A DNA stretch of 64,000 nt from DASXHZ01 sp036488085 (GCA_036488085.1 DASXHZ010000012.1:62001-126000), one strand, 5' to 3'; shown: positions 45,977-54,055, counted from the stretch's first letter. Notes: a model not told the origin generated them from the letters alone. Translations and numbers: made by a program.

Positions 45977-46005
45977 TTGACGGCTAATATCGGCGCATGT
46001 AGCAT
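45977..46005 (+). promoter_or_regulatory. Sigma-70-type promoter of the Cys-rich protein gene
   Basis: TTGACG (45977-45982) and TAGCAT (46000-46005) stand 17 bp apart, matching five and four of six consensus positions. They lie 68 bp upstream of ATG 46073 in an otherwise gene-free stretch, giving a leader of about 60 nt. Confidence 0.5.
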
Positions 46006-46072
46006 CCGTCCCGACCCCGAAACAGCCGTGCGCTAACCTCGAAACAGGCCACGGAAGGAATCGAGGAGAATC

Positions 46073-46405
46073 ATGAAGACTTTTGCAATAGCCCTGTTCG
46101 TTGCCACCACCACCTTCATCGCCGCTCCGCGTGCACACGCCGCCGACCAGCAGATAGTGAACGATGACCCGTGCCAGGGCACGATGGACATCGACATCTG
46201 CATGTGGTCCGACTCGGACCCAGCCAGCGGCGGGAACTACATCTCCTGCCAAGCTCTCGGAACGCAGAACCAGGGTTGTCAATCCGTCACGAAGGACCAG
46301 ATCTTCGGCACCGTGTCCTGCGCGACGGTTTACTACAGCGCGAAATGCAACTGCGACCCGAAGACAAAGAGTGCCACCGGCAACTGCACGTACGTAGCAA
46401 GATAG
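46073..46405 (+). CDS. Small Cys-rich secreted protein
   Basis: A 110-aa precursor: signal peptide MKTFAIALFVATTTFIAAP to AHA, then about 85 mature residues with eight cysteines (DPCQG, DICMW, YISCQ, QGCQS, VSCAT, KCNCD, NCTY), likely four disulfides. GAGGAG precedes the ATG and a promoter is visible upstream. The stop is directly followed by the ATG of the next gene, so the two are translated together. The family is unknown; the pattern resembles small extracellular disulfide-rich domains. Confidence 0.7.
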   Translation: MKTFAIALFVATTTFIAAPRAHAADQQIVNDDPCQGTMDIDICMWSDSDPASGGNYISCQALGTQNQGCQSVTKDQIFGTVSCATVYYSAKCNCDPKTKSATGNCTYVAR

Positions 46406-48475
46406 ATGCGTGCAGCCTACTTACCTCTACTGCTGGCGGCCATGTCGGCCAATGCGACGGGTGTCACCATTACCTTCGTCCCCGGCAGCGCGGGCGAGGC
46501 TACCGTGGAGCTTCGCCAACTGAACCGTGTTGGCGACTATGACAAGCCGCCTGGCTTACGCCGGCAAGTGAAACTTTCCGGGCCGTTGTCTCTGGAGGTT
46601 CCGCAAGGTCATTGGGCGCTTGACGTCGTCTCGCAGGGCGTGTGGCATGCCACGCAGACGTTCTCGGTCTTCACAGCGCCCATCACGCTACCGGTACCCT
46701 TGCGGGAAGCTGCCACCATCATCGGCCACCTCGAGAGCGCAGCAAAGGAGGAGATCCCGCCGGTGGTGCAACTCGCATTCGACGATAAGAACGCGCCATC
46801 GGCCTGTCCCGTATCCTTTGGCGCGTTTCATTGCACGGTCCCCGCCGGGATTCTTGACCTGCGCCTTCGAGCGCCGGGGTGTGTTACGCGTTTCTATTGG
46901 CGTCAGAACGCGCCGGCCGGCACGATAGTCGATTTGGGAGTGGTCACACTCGTTCGGGGCGCGACACTCATCGGGCATGTGGATGTCGAGCGCGGGACCA
47001 AGGTTCAGGATCCAATCCGAGTTCGTGCAAAGGGGCTGAACGAGTCGCTACGCGTGAATGCCGGCCGTAACGGCACGTTCCACTTGGACGGTATCTCTCC
47101 CGGGAGGTACGAGATCACGGCGTGGGCCGGCCAGTATTTGAGATCGCAAAGCGCAAACGTCGAGGTGAAACCTTTCGTCTCGGCCGAGATGCATGAGGTG
47201 CTCCGGCTGCAGCACGCCAAATCATTGCGCGTCTTTATCGTTCCGCCATTCGATCCCAACGACCGGCCCTGGCGCGTGGAACTCGACCACAGGGCGGACA
47301 CGGCGTCGGTCACGGGGGAGTGGTCCATCCACTCACTTCCGGCCGGCAAGTACGACTTCAGGGTCTTCTCGAGCGATCGGAATGAATGGCACCGGGAGAC
47401 CGTCGAGATCGCAGACGCTGATGTCTCGTTGAACGTCGTGGTTGCGCCCCGAATCGTTCACGGCGTGCTCAGGCGCGCGGGTAAAGGTATTTCGGCACAT
47501 GTCGAGTTGGCGGACGAAGATTCGACCATCTCGTTCGATACTGACGCGGAGGGACGATTCACCGGCGCGGTACCGCTCACCTCTCCGGAGTGGACGGCGA
47601 CTATCAAGTCGGACTCGCCACCGATCCGCTGCAAGCTCGAGCACCTACGACCGTCCAAGCGAACCGGCTCCAGCGACGCCGATCTCGTCATTCATCTTCC
47701 GAACACGGCCATAAGTGGCACGGTGGTGGACGAGAACGGATCTCCCGTGGCCGCCCTCGTCAACATCAGCGGCGAGAGCGGCATTCAACAGGTGAGCGCG
47801 GGCGATGACGGATCCTTTTTCGTCTCGGGTCTTCCCTCGGGTCGCTACGGCCTCCAGGCTTCTGCATTTCTCAAGGAAAGCGATCCGTACGAGCTGGGCG
47901 TCGCCGAGGATGCCGTCGCTGATGACGTGAAGCTCGTCGTCCAAGACGTCGAGAAAGTTCACGGTCGTGTGATGTCCGACTTCGGTCCCGTTCCCGGTAC
48001 GATCGTGGTGGTCACGCCGACCGACGTCCTCTCCCGTATCACTCCTGTGAATTGGACAGACGAAGGCGGAGAGTTCTCCACGTATGTCGGTCATGGCGCG
48101 CGGCAGGTGAACATCTTCGCGGCAGCGCCAGGGTACCCCGTAAAGTTTTTTCATTCAGCGATGCACCGGGGGCTGCTCACAATCCCCGTCGGTCAGTCGG
48201 GAGGTTCGGTTCGCGTTATGAAGCACGCCGGAGATACCGAGCCATACCTGCTGCACGATGGCGCCATTGAATCGGTTGAGGGGATGCGGTTCGCCGGCGT
48301 GTTCATTGATCAAGGCGACGCATATCTGCTCCCCGCCGTGGACGCCGGTGCTTACGCTCTGTGTCGCCTCACGCGTGACGAAGCTACCGTTGCGCGTGCC
48401 GTGGGGACTCTGCCCGCCGAACGCTGCCAGTCGGGTTTCCTGGCGCCCTTTGGGACGCTTTCGTTTGCACAGTGA
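46406..48475 (+). CDS. Secreted protein with carboxypeptidase-regulatory-like repeats
   Basis: A 689-aa protein with a short signal peptide (AAYLPLLLAAMSANA). Several beta-sandwich units of the CarboxypepD_reg/Cna-B type follow: GTFHLDGISPGRYEITAWAG, WSIHSLPAGKYDFRVFS, AISGTVVDENGSPVAALVNI and GSFFVSGLPSGRYGLQASAF. Such repeats serve as stalks or binding modules in exported proteins. No catalytic domain is visible. The ATG immediately follows the TAG of the Cys-rich gene. Confidence 0.75.
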   Translation: MRAAYLPLLLAAMSANATGVTITFVPGSAGEATVELRQLNRVGDYDKPPGLRRQVKLSGPLSLEVPQGHWALDVVSQGVWHATQTFSVFTAPITLPVPLREAATIIGHLESAAKEEIPPVVQLAFDDKNAPSACPVSFGAFHCTVPAGILDLRLRAPGCVTRFYWRQNAPAGTIVDLGVVTLVRGATLIGHVDVERGTKVQDPIRVRAKGLNESLRVNAGRNGTFHLDGISPGRYEITAWAGQYLRSQSANVEVKPFVSAEMHEVLRLQHAKSLRVFIVPPFDPNDRPWRVELDHRADTASVTGEWSIHSLPAGKYDFRVFSSDRNEWHRETVEIADADVSLNVVVAPRIVHGVLRRAGKGISAHVELADEDSTISFDTDAEGRFTGAVPLTSPEWTATIKSDSPPIRCKLEHLRPSKRTGSSDADLVIHLPNTAISGTVVDENGSPVAALVNISGESGIQQVSAGDDGSFFVSGLPSGRYGLQASAFLKESDPYELGVAEDAVADDVKLVVQDVEKVHGRVMSDFGPVPGTIVVVTPTDVLSRITPVNWTDEGGEFSTYVGHGARQVNIFAAAPGYPVKFFHSAMHRGLLTIPVGQSGGSVRVMKHAGDTEPYLLHDGAIESVEGMRFAGVFIDQGDAYLLPAVDAGAYALCRLTRDEATVARAVGTLPAERCQSGFLAPFGTLSFAQ

Positions 48476-48488
48476 GCCTGCCCCAGTT

Positions 48489-48854
48489 TCACCGCGGCAG
48501 TGCGGAACGGCGGCGAGATTTCTTCTGCGCGATGCGCCACTTCGGGCCGCCGCTCCACGTGATGACGATGCGGTATTTCTCCCCCGGCTCGGGGAGCAGG
48601 GAACTGATCCTAAGGGCGCGGGACGTCGGCGGGGTGGGCACAGCCAATCCCCATATGTCCCTGCCGCTGACGACGACCTTACCGCTTGGGAGGATTGGGA
48701 GCTGGATCTCGAGCTCAGGCCCGTCCGGTTCGCCCCATCGCTCCTCTTTGACGATCTCTTCGAACTGCGCGCGGCTCAGCGACGCGGGATGGCGGTCTTC
48801 GTCCCGCGGTGTCCATGGGGGCTTACGTTCCCGTTTCCTCGGCTTGGCAGGCAT
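48489..48854 (-). CDS. Hypothetical protein
   Basis: A 121-aa basic, Pro-rich protein, with KPRKRERKPPWTPRDEDRHPA at the start and KKSRRRSALPR at the end. The middle (ISSLLPEPGEKYRIVITWSGG) could form beta strands. There is no signal peptide or TM and no clear RBS before ATG 48854. It lies downstream of the XRE gene on the same strand. No family is recognised and coding status is moderate. Confidence 0.45.
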   Translation of the reverse strand: MPAKPRKRERKPPWTPRDEDRHPASLSRAQFEEIVKEERWGEPDGPELEIQLPILPSGKVVVSGRDIWGLAVPTPPTSRALRISSLLPEPGEKYRIVITWSGGPKWRIAQKKSRRRSALPR

Positions 48855-48887
48855 ACGGTTAAGGTGTGGCGGGCGGCGGCGCTAATG

Positions 48888-49337
48888 CTACCCCTTGGCC
48901 TCCGCGGCCCACGCCTCCGGATGACGCCGATCAGTAACCAGGCGGCTATTTCCCCCGCCGCTCGCGACCTTCTTGTCATCGAGGTCCTGTCGGATCATGG
49001 CGGTCGCGATTTCGAGCACGGCGTTCCGGACGTGGGGGCTGACTCGTTCGAGCGCGAGGATGGTCTCGCGCACTTCCGGGACGGCGCGCATGGTGCCGTC
49101 GTTCTCGCGGCCGTAGACGAGCCAGTCGAGTGAGTGGTCCATGAAGAGCGCGATGCGTGTCGCAGGGCGGAGGCCCGGCAGCTCTTCGCCGTTCTCGTAT
49201 TGACACAGCCGCGAGCGCGGGATCGCGGCTCCGTCCGCGAAGTCCTTTTGCAGGATCTGGTGCTCTTCGCGGTACAGCCTGATGCGGTTGCCGATGTCGA
49301 CCGCGAGCGGGTCCTTGAGTGCCGGCGTTTTTTTCAT
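48888..49337 (-). CDS. XRE-family HTH regulator
   Basis: A 149-aa protein. The XRE/Cro HTH spans about residues 13-70 (IGNRIRLYREEHQILQKDFADG, then SRLCQYENGEELPGLRPATRIALFM). A short helical tail follows (VRETILALERVSPHVRNAVLEI). The last 20 residues (DRRHPEAWAAEAKG) look like read-through into intergenic repeat-like DNA. The gene starts right after the TPR gene stop with no spacer, so the two form one unit. Confidence 0.82.
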   Translation of the reverse strand: MKKTPALKDPLAVDIGNRIRLYREEHQILQKDFADGAAIPRSRLCQYENGEELPGLRPATRIALFMDHSLDWLVYGRENDGTMRAVPEVRETILALERVSPHVRNAVLEIATAMIRQDLDDKKVASGGGNSRLVTDRRHPEAWAAEAKG

Positions 49338-50561
49338 TTACGAATCCATCCTGAACGGCATGCCGCTGAGCGAGAGCGAGGACTCACGGTAGGCAACCAA
49401 TGCCCGCGCGCCGCGAAACGTCGTATCGCTCACGAAGTCGCGGATGCCGCGGACGCTCGCGGGGGTCGCGTGTCCCGTGGCGACCGTCTCGCGTAGAAAC
49501 GCGATCGCGGTCATGGCGGCGCCATGGATACCGGCGCGGGTGAAACGCTCGACGAGGTCGCGACAGACGGCGGGAACGTCGCCGACTCGGCCGAGCGCGA
49601 GCAGCGCCTCGACACGCGCCAGCTTCGCGAGCGCCGCATCTTCGTCCAATCCGACTGCGTCCATCTCATCCGCCGCCTTTCCGAGAACCACGATCGCCTC
49701 GTCGTGCCGGCCGATGGAGCTGAGGGCGAGGCCGATGCTGTAGCCGCACTTGATCCGGTTCACGGTCAGACCGAGGCGATCGAACTCGGTCGCGGCCCGC
49801 GCGTAGCAGCGCGCTGCCTCTTCGAATCGCCCCGTGGCTCGGGCGCAGATGCCCATGTTGTGGAGGCGGACAGCCTGAAACTCGGCCGTGAGCAGGTCGC
49901 TGTAGCGCTCCATGGCGCGCCAGATGTCCAGCGCGCTCGCGGGGTTGCCGGCCGAGTAGAACGCCGCCGCTTCGTAGTTGCGCGCCTTGAGCCACGAAGT
50001 GCGCTGGCCGAAGTCGAGGAACGTCTGCCCTCCACGGCGCGCGGATGCAATCGCGTCGTCGTACTTTTCGCCGCGGCGCGCGACGTCGGAATCGACCAGG
50101 TCGAGGCGCGCCAGCTCCAAGTCGGGGATGGGGATCTGCCGAAGCAGGAGACGCGAGAGACCGGCCGTTCGCGCGGCCGGCTTCAGCTCGCCGCGGGACG
50201 AAAGAACGAAGGCCTGCTGGCGGAGCGCCTGGCCGCGGAGTTTCTGGACGTGATCGTAGAGATAGTCGTTGGTCTCGATGAGGTTCGCGATGCCGAGCGC
50301 GATCTCGCTCAGCACGAGCGCGTCGTGCGTCGATCGCCGCAACGCGGCCTCGGATCGCTCGATCAGCGTGGCGACCATGCCGGCGGTGCAGGCGCCCTCC
50401 TCCGCCTTGACCGCATTCGCCCACCAGGCCGGGGGGCCGGTGAGCACACGGTCGCAGATCGCGGCCGCCGCCTCCTGCTCGGCGACGAGGCGGCGGTGGA
50501 ACTCGAGGCGTTCGGAAACGCGCTCGGGGGCGAGGAGCTCTCGTTCGAATGCAGCGTTCAT
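49338..50561 (-). CDS. TPR-repeat protein paired with XRE regulator
   Basis: A 407-aa cytosolic protein made of helical repeats, including ALRRSTHDALVLSEIALGIANLI, AGNPASALDIWRAMERYSDLL and GRFEEAARCYARAATEFDRLGL. The layout resembles the TPR part of the anti-sigma candidate at 41.9 kb but lacks a zinc finger. It is followed without spacer by the XRE gene. The pair may act as a sensor-regulator module; that role is inferred. The start faces the hairpin-repeat array 90 bp upstream. Confidence 0.72.
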   Translation of the reverse strand: MNAAFERELLAPERVSERLEFHRRLVAEQEAAAAICDRVLTGPPAWWANAVKAEEGACTAGMVATLIERSEAALRRSTHDALVLSEIALGIANLIETNDYLYDHVQKLRGQALRQQAFVLSSRGELKPAARTAGLSRLLLRQIPIPDLELARLDLVDSDVARRGEKYDDAIASARRGGQTFLDFGQRTSWLKARNYEAAAFYSAGNPASALDIWRAMERYSDLLTAEFQAVRLHNMGICARATGRFEEAARCYARAATEFDRLGLTVNRIKCGYSIGLALSSIGRHDEAIVVLGKAADEMDAVGLDEDAALAKLARVEALLALGRVGDVPAVCRDLVERFTRAGIHGAAMTAIAFLRETVATGHATPASVRGIRDFVSDTTFRGARALVAYRESSLSLSGMPFRMDS

Positions 50562-50652
50562 GACGGGTGGTGACGAGCATACGAGTCTTTTGCCCCGAGG
50601 GTGTCCTTACAAAAGACTGTGCGGAATCAAGGCGCCTCCGTCACTTAATGGA

Positions 50653-51199
50653 GAGCTTCGTGGAAGCTCGCGGAGCTTCGCGGAAGCTTCGTCGAGCTTC
50701 GTGGAAGCTTCGTTGAGCTTCGCGGAAGCTTCGTTGCGCTTCGCGGAAGCTTCGTTGAGCTTCGCGGAAGCTTCGTTGAGCTTCGCGGAACCTCCGTCTA
50801 GCTTTGTAAGAGAGCGATCGATCTTTGAAAGACCTCGTACGATCTTCGCCGAAGGTCGGTGGATCTTTGCGAAACCTCGAACGATCTTCGCGAAAGATCC
50901 GTTCAGCTTTGCGGAAGATCACGCGACCTTTGCAAGAGGTCCGTCGAGCTTTGAAAAAGCTCAGACGACCTTCGCGAAAGCTTCGTCGGAGCTTTTTCAA
51001 AGCTCGAGCGATCTTCGCGAAAGCTCCGCGGACCTTTTCGGAAGCTCCGGCGATCTTCACCGAAGCTCCGCGCAGGTCTGACGAAGGTCGGACGAGGTTT
51101 TAGGAAGCTCGGCGGACCTTCGTCAAAGCTCCGAGAGGGTTTACGGCAGCTTCGCCGATGCCCGCAAAAGGTCGCCGGACCTCTCAAAAAGCTCCTCGG
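50653..51199. repeat. Array of about 26 hairpin-forming 21-bp repeats
   Basis: The stretch divides into about 26 units of 21 bp (one or two of 22). The best conserved unit is GAGCTTCGCGGAAGCTTCGTT, near identical in the first seven. Each unit contains a small palindrome, GAnCTTC-n3-GAAGnTC. The variable third arm base often covaries: T/A at 50884-50899, C/G at 50926-50941 and G/C at 50946-50962 and 50989-51005. As 21 is a multiple of three, long ORFs arise in several frames (50560-51081 plus, heptad SFAEASL; 50641-51060 minus, heptad SFREAQR). Coding is therefore undecided. It lies between the TPR gene and the protease operon. Confidence 0.9.
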
Positions 51200-51249
51200 C
51201 TGGTTTCCCCGCCGCTCCACCGGTCTTACGTCCACCTCTATGGCGCTCC

Positions 51250-51290
51250 AATTCCGAATTCGTGAATTTTCCTGTCCCGAATTCGGAATT
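51250..51290. promoter_or_regulatory. 13-bp perfect inverted repeat
   Basis: AATTCCGAATTCG (51250-51262) and CGAATTCGGAATT (51278-51290) are exact reverse complements 15 bp apart. They follow the hairpin array and precede an AT-richer stretch (51300-51400) unlike the surrounding GC-rich DNA, probably the promoter region of the operon starting at 51563. Another palindrome, GGTTCGGCCGAACC, lies at 51478-51491. No regulator is known. Confidence 0.5.
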
Positions 51291-51562
51291 CGAACGAACG
51301 AAAGAATCCTGGACTTACATACCGCTCAATTAGCTAAGCCATTGGAATGGAATGACTAAAGTCGCGTTCACCGTTTAGACACTATTTGTTAACACCGAAC
51401 TCCTTCATTCGCTTCTGTATCGTGATTCTCGTCCGATCGGAAGCAACACAGCGCCTGCAGCGCTGATCGCCCAAGGGGGTTCGGCCGAACCGCCAAGGGT
51501 AACCCGAAGCGAATGCCCGTGGTGCGCGTGGCACTACGGAGCATTCGAGAAAGGAGCTTCCA

Positions 51563-52150
51563 ATGGCAGACCAAACCACCACTCCCGCTGTTCCTGTCCC
51601 CAATAGCGCTTTCGCCGACCCGCCGGCAACGCCGACGGCTGCCGAAGCGGCTGCGAAGGACTTCCTCAACGGATTCCGGGAGCTGACGAAAAAGCTTCCG
51701 AAGTTCGACTCCCCGCATCCGATCACCGCGGCATCCGTGCGGGGCCGTCTCAACACTCCTCCCGCGTTCGCGAAGGCGGTCGCTGGTGCGGTCGCGGTCA
51801 GTCCCGACCTGCAGGCGATCACCGGCTACGACCTCGAGGCAGCGCAGACGGACGTTCAGCAACTCGAGGCGGTCAAACCGGTGATCGCAGAGGTGCGGAC
51901 GTTCCTGAAGGCGATGGTTTTCTGGGCGAACACCAAGCAGGTCAAGCTGAATAACTCCGGACTCACCATGTACAACATGGCGCGCGTGCTGGCGCGTGAC
52001 CCCAACTACGCGCACATCGGCGCACTGGCCGACACGATGGCAGACGCGAAGCGCCGGAAGAAGCGGCAGACGGCATCCCAGGCGGGACAACAGCCGCAGA
52101 ACGGAGGTCCGATCGTCCAGACGACAACGACGACAACGCCAACGCACTGA
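51563..52150 (+). CDS. Hypothetical protein, first gene of protease operon
   Basis: A 195-aa soluble protein. A Pro/Thr/Ala-rich start (QTTTPAVPVPNSAFADPPAT) leads into a helical domain (about 28-165, DVQQLEAVKPVIAEVRTFLKAM and LNNSGLTMYNMARVLARD). A basic, then Gln/Thr-rich low-complexity tail follows. GAAAGGAGC precedes the ATG. No signal peptide is present. It lies 94 bp before the metalloprotease gene and is probably co-expressed; it could be a substrate, scaffold or partner. No family is recognised. Confidence 0.7.
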   Translation: MADQTTTPAVPVPNSAFADPPATPTAAEAAAKDFLNGFRELTKKLPKFDSPHPITAASVRGRLNTPPAFAKAVAGAVAVSPDLQAITGYDLEAAQTDVQQLEAVKPVIAEVRTFLKAMVFWANTKQVKLNNSGLTMYNMARVLARDPNYAHIGALADTMADAKRRKKRQTASQAGQQPQNGGPIVQTTTTTTPTH

Positions 52151-52169
52151 GTAGTTACGCATGAGTGGC

Positions 52170-52200
52170 CGGGCCGCGTTTGGAGACGCGGCTCGGCCCG
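52170..52200. other. GC-rich stem-loop in leader of protease gene
   Basis: CCGCGT (52174-52179) and ACGCGG (52186-52191) pair across a 6-base loop, and outer CGGG/CCCG can extend the stem with a bulge. It stands 45 bp before ATG 52245. No T-run follows, so it may modulate expression between two genes rather than end the transcript. Confidence 0.35.
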
Positions 52201-52244
52201 ACACAGCCCCTGGTCAACCCGACAAGACGAAGAAAGGAAGAGTC

Positions 52245-53381
52245 ATGGACACCATACATCACCATTTTTGCGGCGTCATACCGCCGCACATCCTCAATCG
52301 CATCGCCTCCCGTAGCGGCCCGGAATCGAGCGGACGCGCCCTCGCCACCATCGAGCAGATGCAGCAGCTCGTTGCGTTGCGGGGCATCCGCGCCGAGGTC
52401 GTGGAGTCAGTCAAAGGCCCTCAGAAGAGCCGGCGCGTATACGACGCGAAGAACAAGCGCCAGACGCCCGGCACCCTCGTCATGGACGAGCACTCCAAAA
52501 GGGTCGTCGACATCGAGGTCAATGAGGCCTTCGACGGCGCCGGAGTCGTCTACGACTTCTATTGGACGGTCTTCGGCCGCAGCTCGATCGACGGTAAGGG
52601 CAAGCGTCTCGACAGCGTCGTGCATTTCGGCCTCAAGTTCGACAACGCGCTCTGGGACGGGCGCCAGATGATCTACGGCGACGGTGACGGGAAGATTTTC
52701 CGCCGTTTCACCGCCTCGCCCGACGTCATCGGCCACGAGATCACTCACGGCCACACGCAGTACCTCTCCGGCCTCGGCTATTCGGGCCAGACCGGAGCCC
52801 TCAACGAACACCTCTCCGACGCGTTCGGATCGATGATCAAGCAGTGGCTGTACAACCAGCTCCCGCACGAGGCGAGCTGGTACATCGGGGAGGAGCTGTT
52901 CGGCCCCGGCGTCAACGCGCACGGAATCCGTTCGCTGGCCGCGCCGGGCACCGCGTACGACGATCCGGTCCTCGGGAAAGACCCGCAGCCGGACCACATG
53001 CGCAACTACGTGGTCACGACGTCGGACAACGGCGGCGTCCACATCAACTCGGGCATCCCGAACAAGGCGTTCTACCTCGTCGCGACGTCGCTCGGCGGCT
53101 ACTCCTGGCAGACGGCGGGGCACATCTGGTTCGTGACGGCTTCGACGCGCATGCGGCCGGACATGAATTTCCTCGACTTCGCGCACGCGACCGTCGACGT
53201 CGCCGGTGAGCTGTATGGCAACGGCGGCAACGTGCAGGAGTCGGTGGCCCAGGCGTGGGCACTCGTCGGCATCTTTGTACCGCTGGTCGGTAACAAGGCG
53301 GTCGCCGAGACCGGCCCTCTCTCGCCGCGCAAGCCGAAGGCCAAGCACTCCACCCGCCGCCCGCTGCAGCTCGCCGCCTGA
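52245..53381 (+). CDS. Protealysin-like M4 metalloprotease
   Basis: A 378-aa zinc protease of the thermolysin family. The N-terminus HHHFCGVIPPHILNRIA is the short protealysin-type propeptide motif (C-x-IPP-x-L), not a secretory signal. The zinc site is HEITHGHTQ (H164, E165, H168) with third ligand E188 in GALNEHLSD. H266 in GGVHINSGI is the catalytic histidine. Protealysin-type enzymes mature inside the cell. ATG 52245 has AAGGAAG 6 bp upstream, so the longer frame from 52161 is rejected. Related loci often encode the inhibitor emfourin next door; none is recognised here. Confidence 0.92.
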   Translation: MDTIHHHFCGVIPPHILNRIASRSGPESSGRALATIEQMQQLVALRGIRAEVVESVKGPQKSRRVYDAKNKRQTPGTLVMDEHSKRVVDIEVNEAFDGAGVVYDFYWTVFGRSSIDGKGKRLDSVVHFGLKFDNALWDGRQMIYGDGDGKIFRRFTASPDVIGHEITHGHTQYLSGLGYSGQTGALNEHLSDAFGSMIKQWLYNQLPHEASWYIGEELFGPGVNAHGIRSLAAPGTAYDDPVLGKDPQPDHMRNYVVTTSDNGGVHINSGIPNKAFYLVATSLGGYSWQTAGHIWFVTASTRMRPDMNFLDFAHATVDVAGELYGNGGNVQESVAQAWALVGIFVPLVGNKAVAETGPLSPRKPKAKHSTRRPLQLAA

Positions 53382-53407
53382 GCGGCAGAAAGAAAGGAGA
53401 AGTCATC

Positions 53408-53761
53408 ATGATGTACTCAGCGACTCACGACGAAATCATCGCCAGCCTGGCGCCGCTCAACGGCGTCACGATGCCCGACCCGAACACGCTTCAGGGCGAC
53501 ACCCTTCTGACCGCCGCCCAGCGTGCCGTGAAGGTCTATCGGCCGGCGATCCCGCTCCTGATGCTGCTCTCGAGCAACCCGTTCTTCCCCGCCTCGATCC
53601 GCGCGGCGCTCACGCTGCTCGCTCAGGCACTCGACCTGCTCGCGTCAGCAACTCCCTCCACTCCGGCGCCGTTGCCGGTGACGGCATCCGCCGCAGCCGA
53701 CACGACGACCACCGATCCGATGAGCACCGATCCGTCTTTCAAAGCGGGAAAGGACCTGTAA
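53408..53761 (+). CDS. Hypothetical protein downstream of the protease
   Basis: A 117-aa protein. It has an amphipathic helix region (VKVYRPAIPLLMLLSSNPFFPASIRAALTLLAQALDLLA split in two helices, about 45-85) and a Thr/Ala-rich, disordered C-terminal tail. GAAAGGAG precedes the start. Its stop overlaps the next ATG as TAATG. It does not resemble emfourin, the known protealysin inhibitor. It may be a substrate or partner of the protease. Confidence 0.65.
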   Translation: MMYSATHDEIIASLAPLNGVTMPDPNTLQGDTLLTAAQRAVKVYRPAIPLLMLLSSNPFFPASIRAALTLLAQALDLLASATPSTPAPLPVTASAAADTTTTDPMSTDPSFKAGKDL

Positions 53762-53850
53762 TGCGATACGCCGTCATCCAGGTCGAACGTGACTCCCGCA
53801 CCGGGGAGTTCATCCCCTTCCGCGCCCCCCGACAAGCATCGTCGGGGTAG
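53761..53850 (+). CDS. 29-aa ORF coupled to the protease operon
   Basis: A short frame (MRYAVIQVERDSRTGEFIPF, then RAPRQASSG) whose ATG overlaps the previous stop (TAATG). It ends 23 bp before a strong terminator, so it is inside the transcript. The text is protein-like, with a beta-hairpin pattern (IQVERDSRTGEFIPF). The last third overlaps a 7-bp hairpin (53827-53847). It is plausible as a real small protein but unproven. Confidence 0.5.
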   Translation: MRYAVIQVERDSRTGEFIPFRAPRQASSG

Positions 53851-53873
53851 GTTCCCATCCCCCATTGCAGTAC

Positions 53874-53904
53874 GTGAGGCCCGCGCAAGCGGGCCTCACG
53901 GTTT
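53874..53904 (+). terminator. Rho-independent terminator of the protease operon
   Basis: A perfect 11-bp stem GTGAGGCCCGC / GCGGGCCTCAC (53874-53884 and 53889-53899) with a GCAA tetraloop is followed by GGTTTT. The stem is very stable; the T-run is short. The place, 23 bp after the last ORF of the operon, fits termination. Confidence 0.8.
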
Positions 53905-54055
53905 TGGGGCGGGGCACCCCTCGACAGGTCAGCGAGGGTTGGATCGAAACTTCAAACTGACATGCGGCCTTACCGCCGCAGCAAGGAGATCGAAATCGAC
54001 GACGATCACTCCCGCCGAGTCGCACCAGAGATGTTCGATACACCCGCAGCCAGCG

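Noticed and set aside
48896..48927. Interspersed repeat at the 3' end of the XRE gene
   Set aside because: The text recalls common intergenic repeats, but no second copy or clear palindrome is seen in the window.
50653..51199. CRISPR array
   Set aside because: Units are contiguous 21-mers that drift gradually, with no unique spacers between constant repeats, and no cas gene is nearby.
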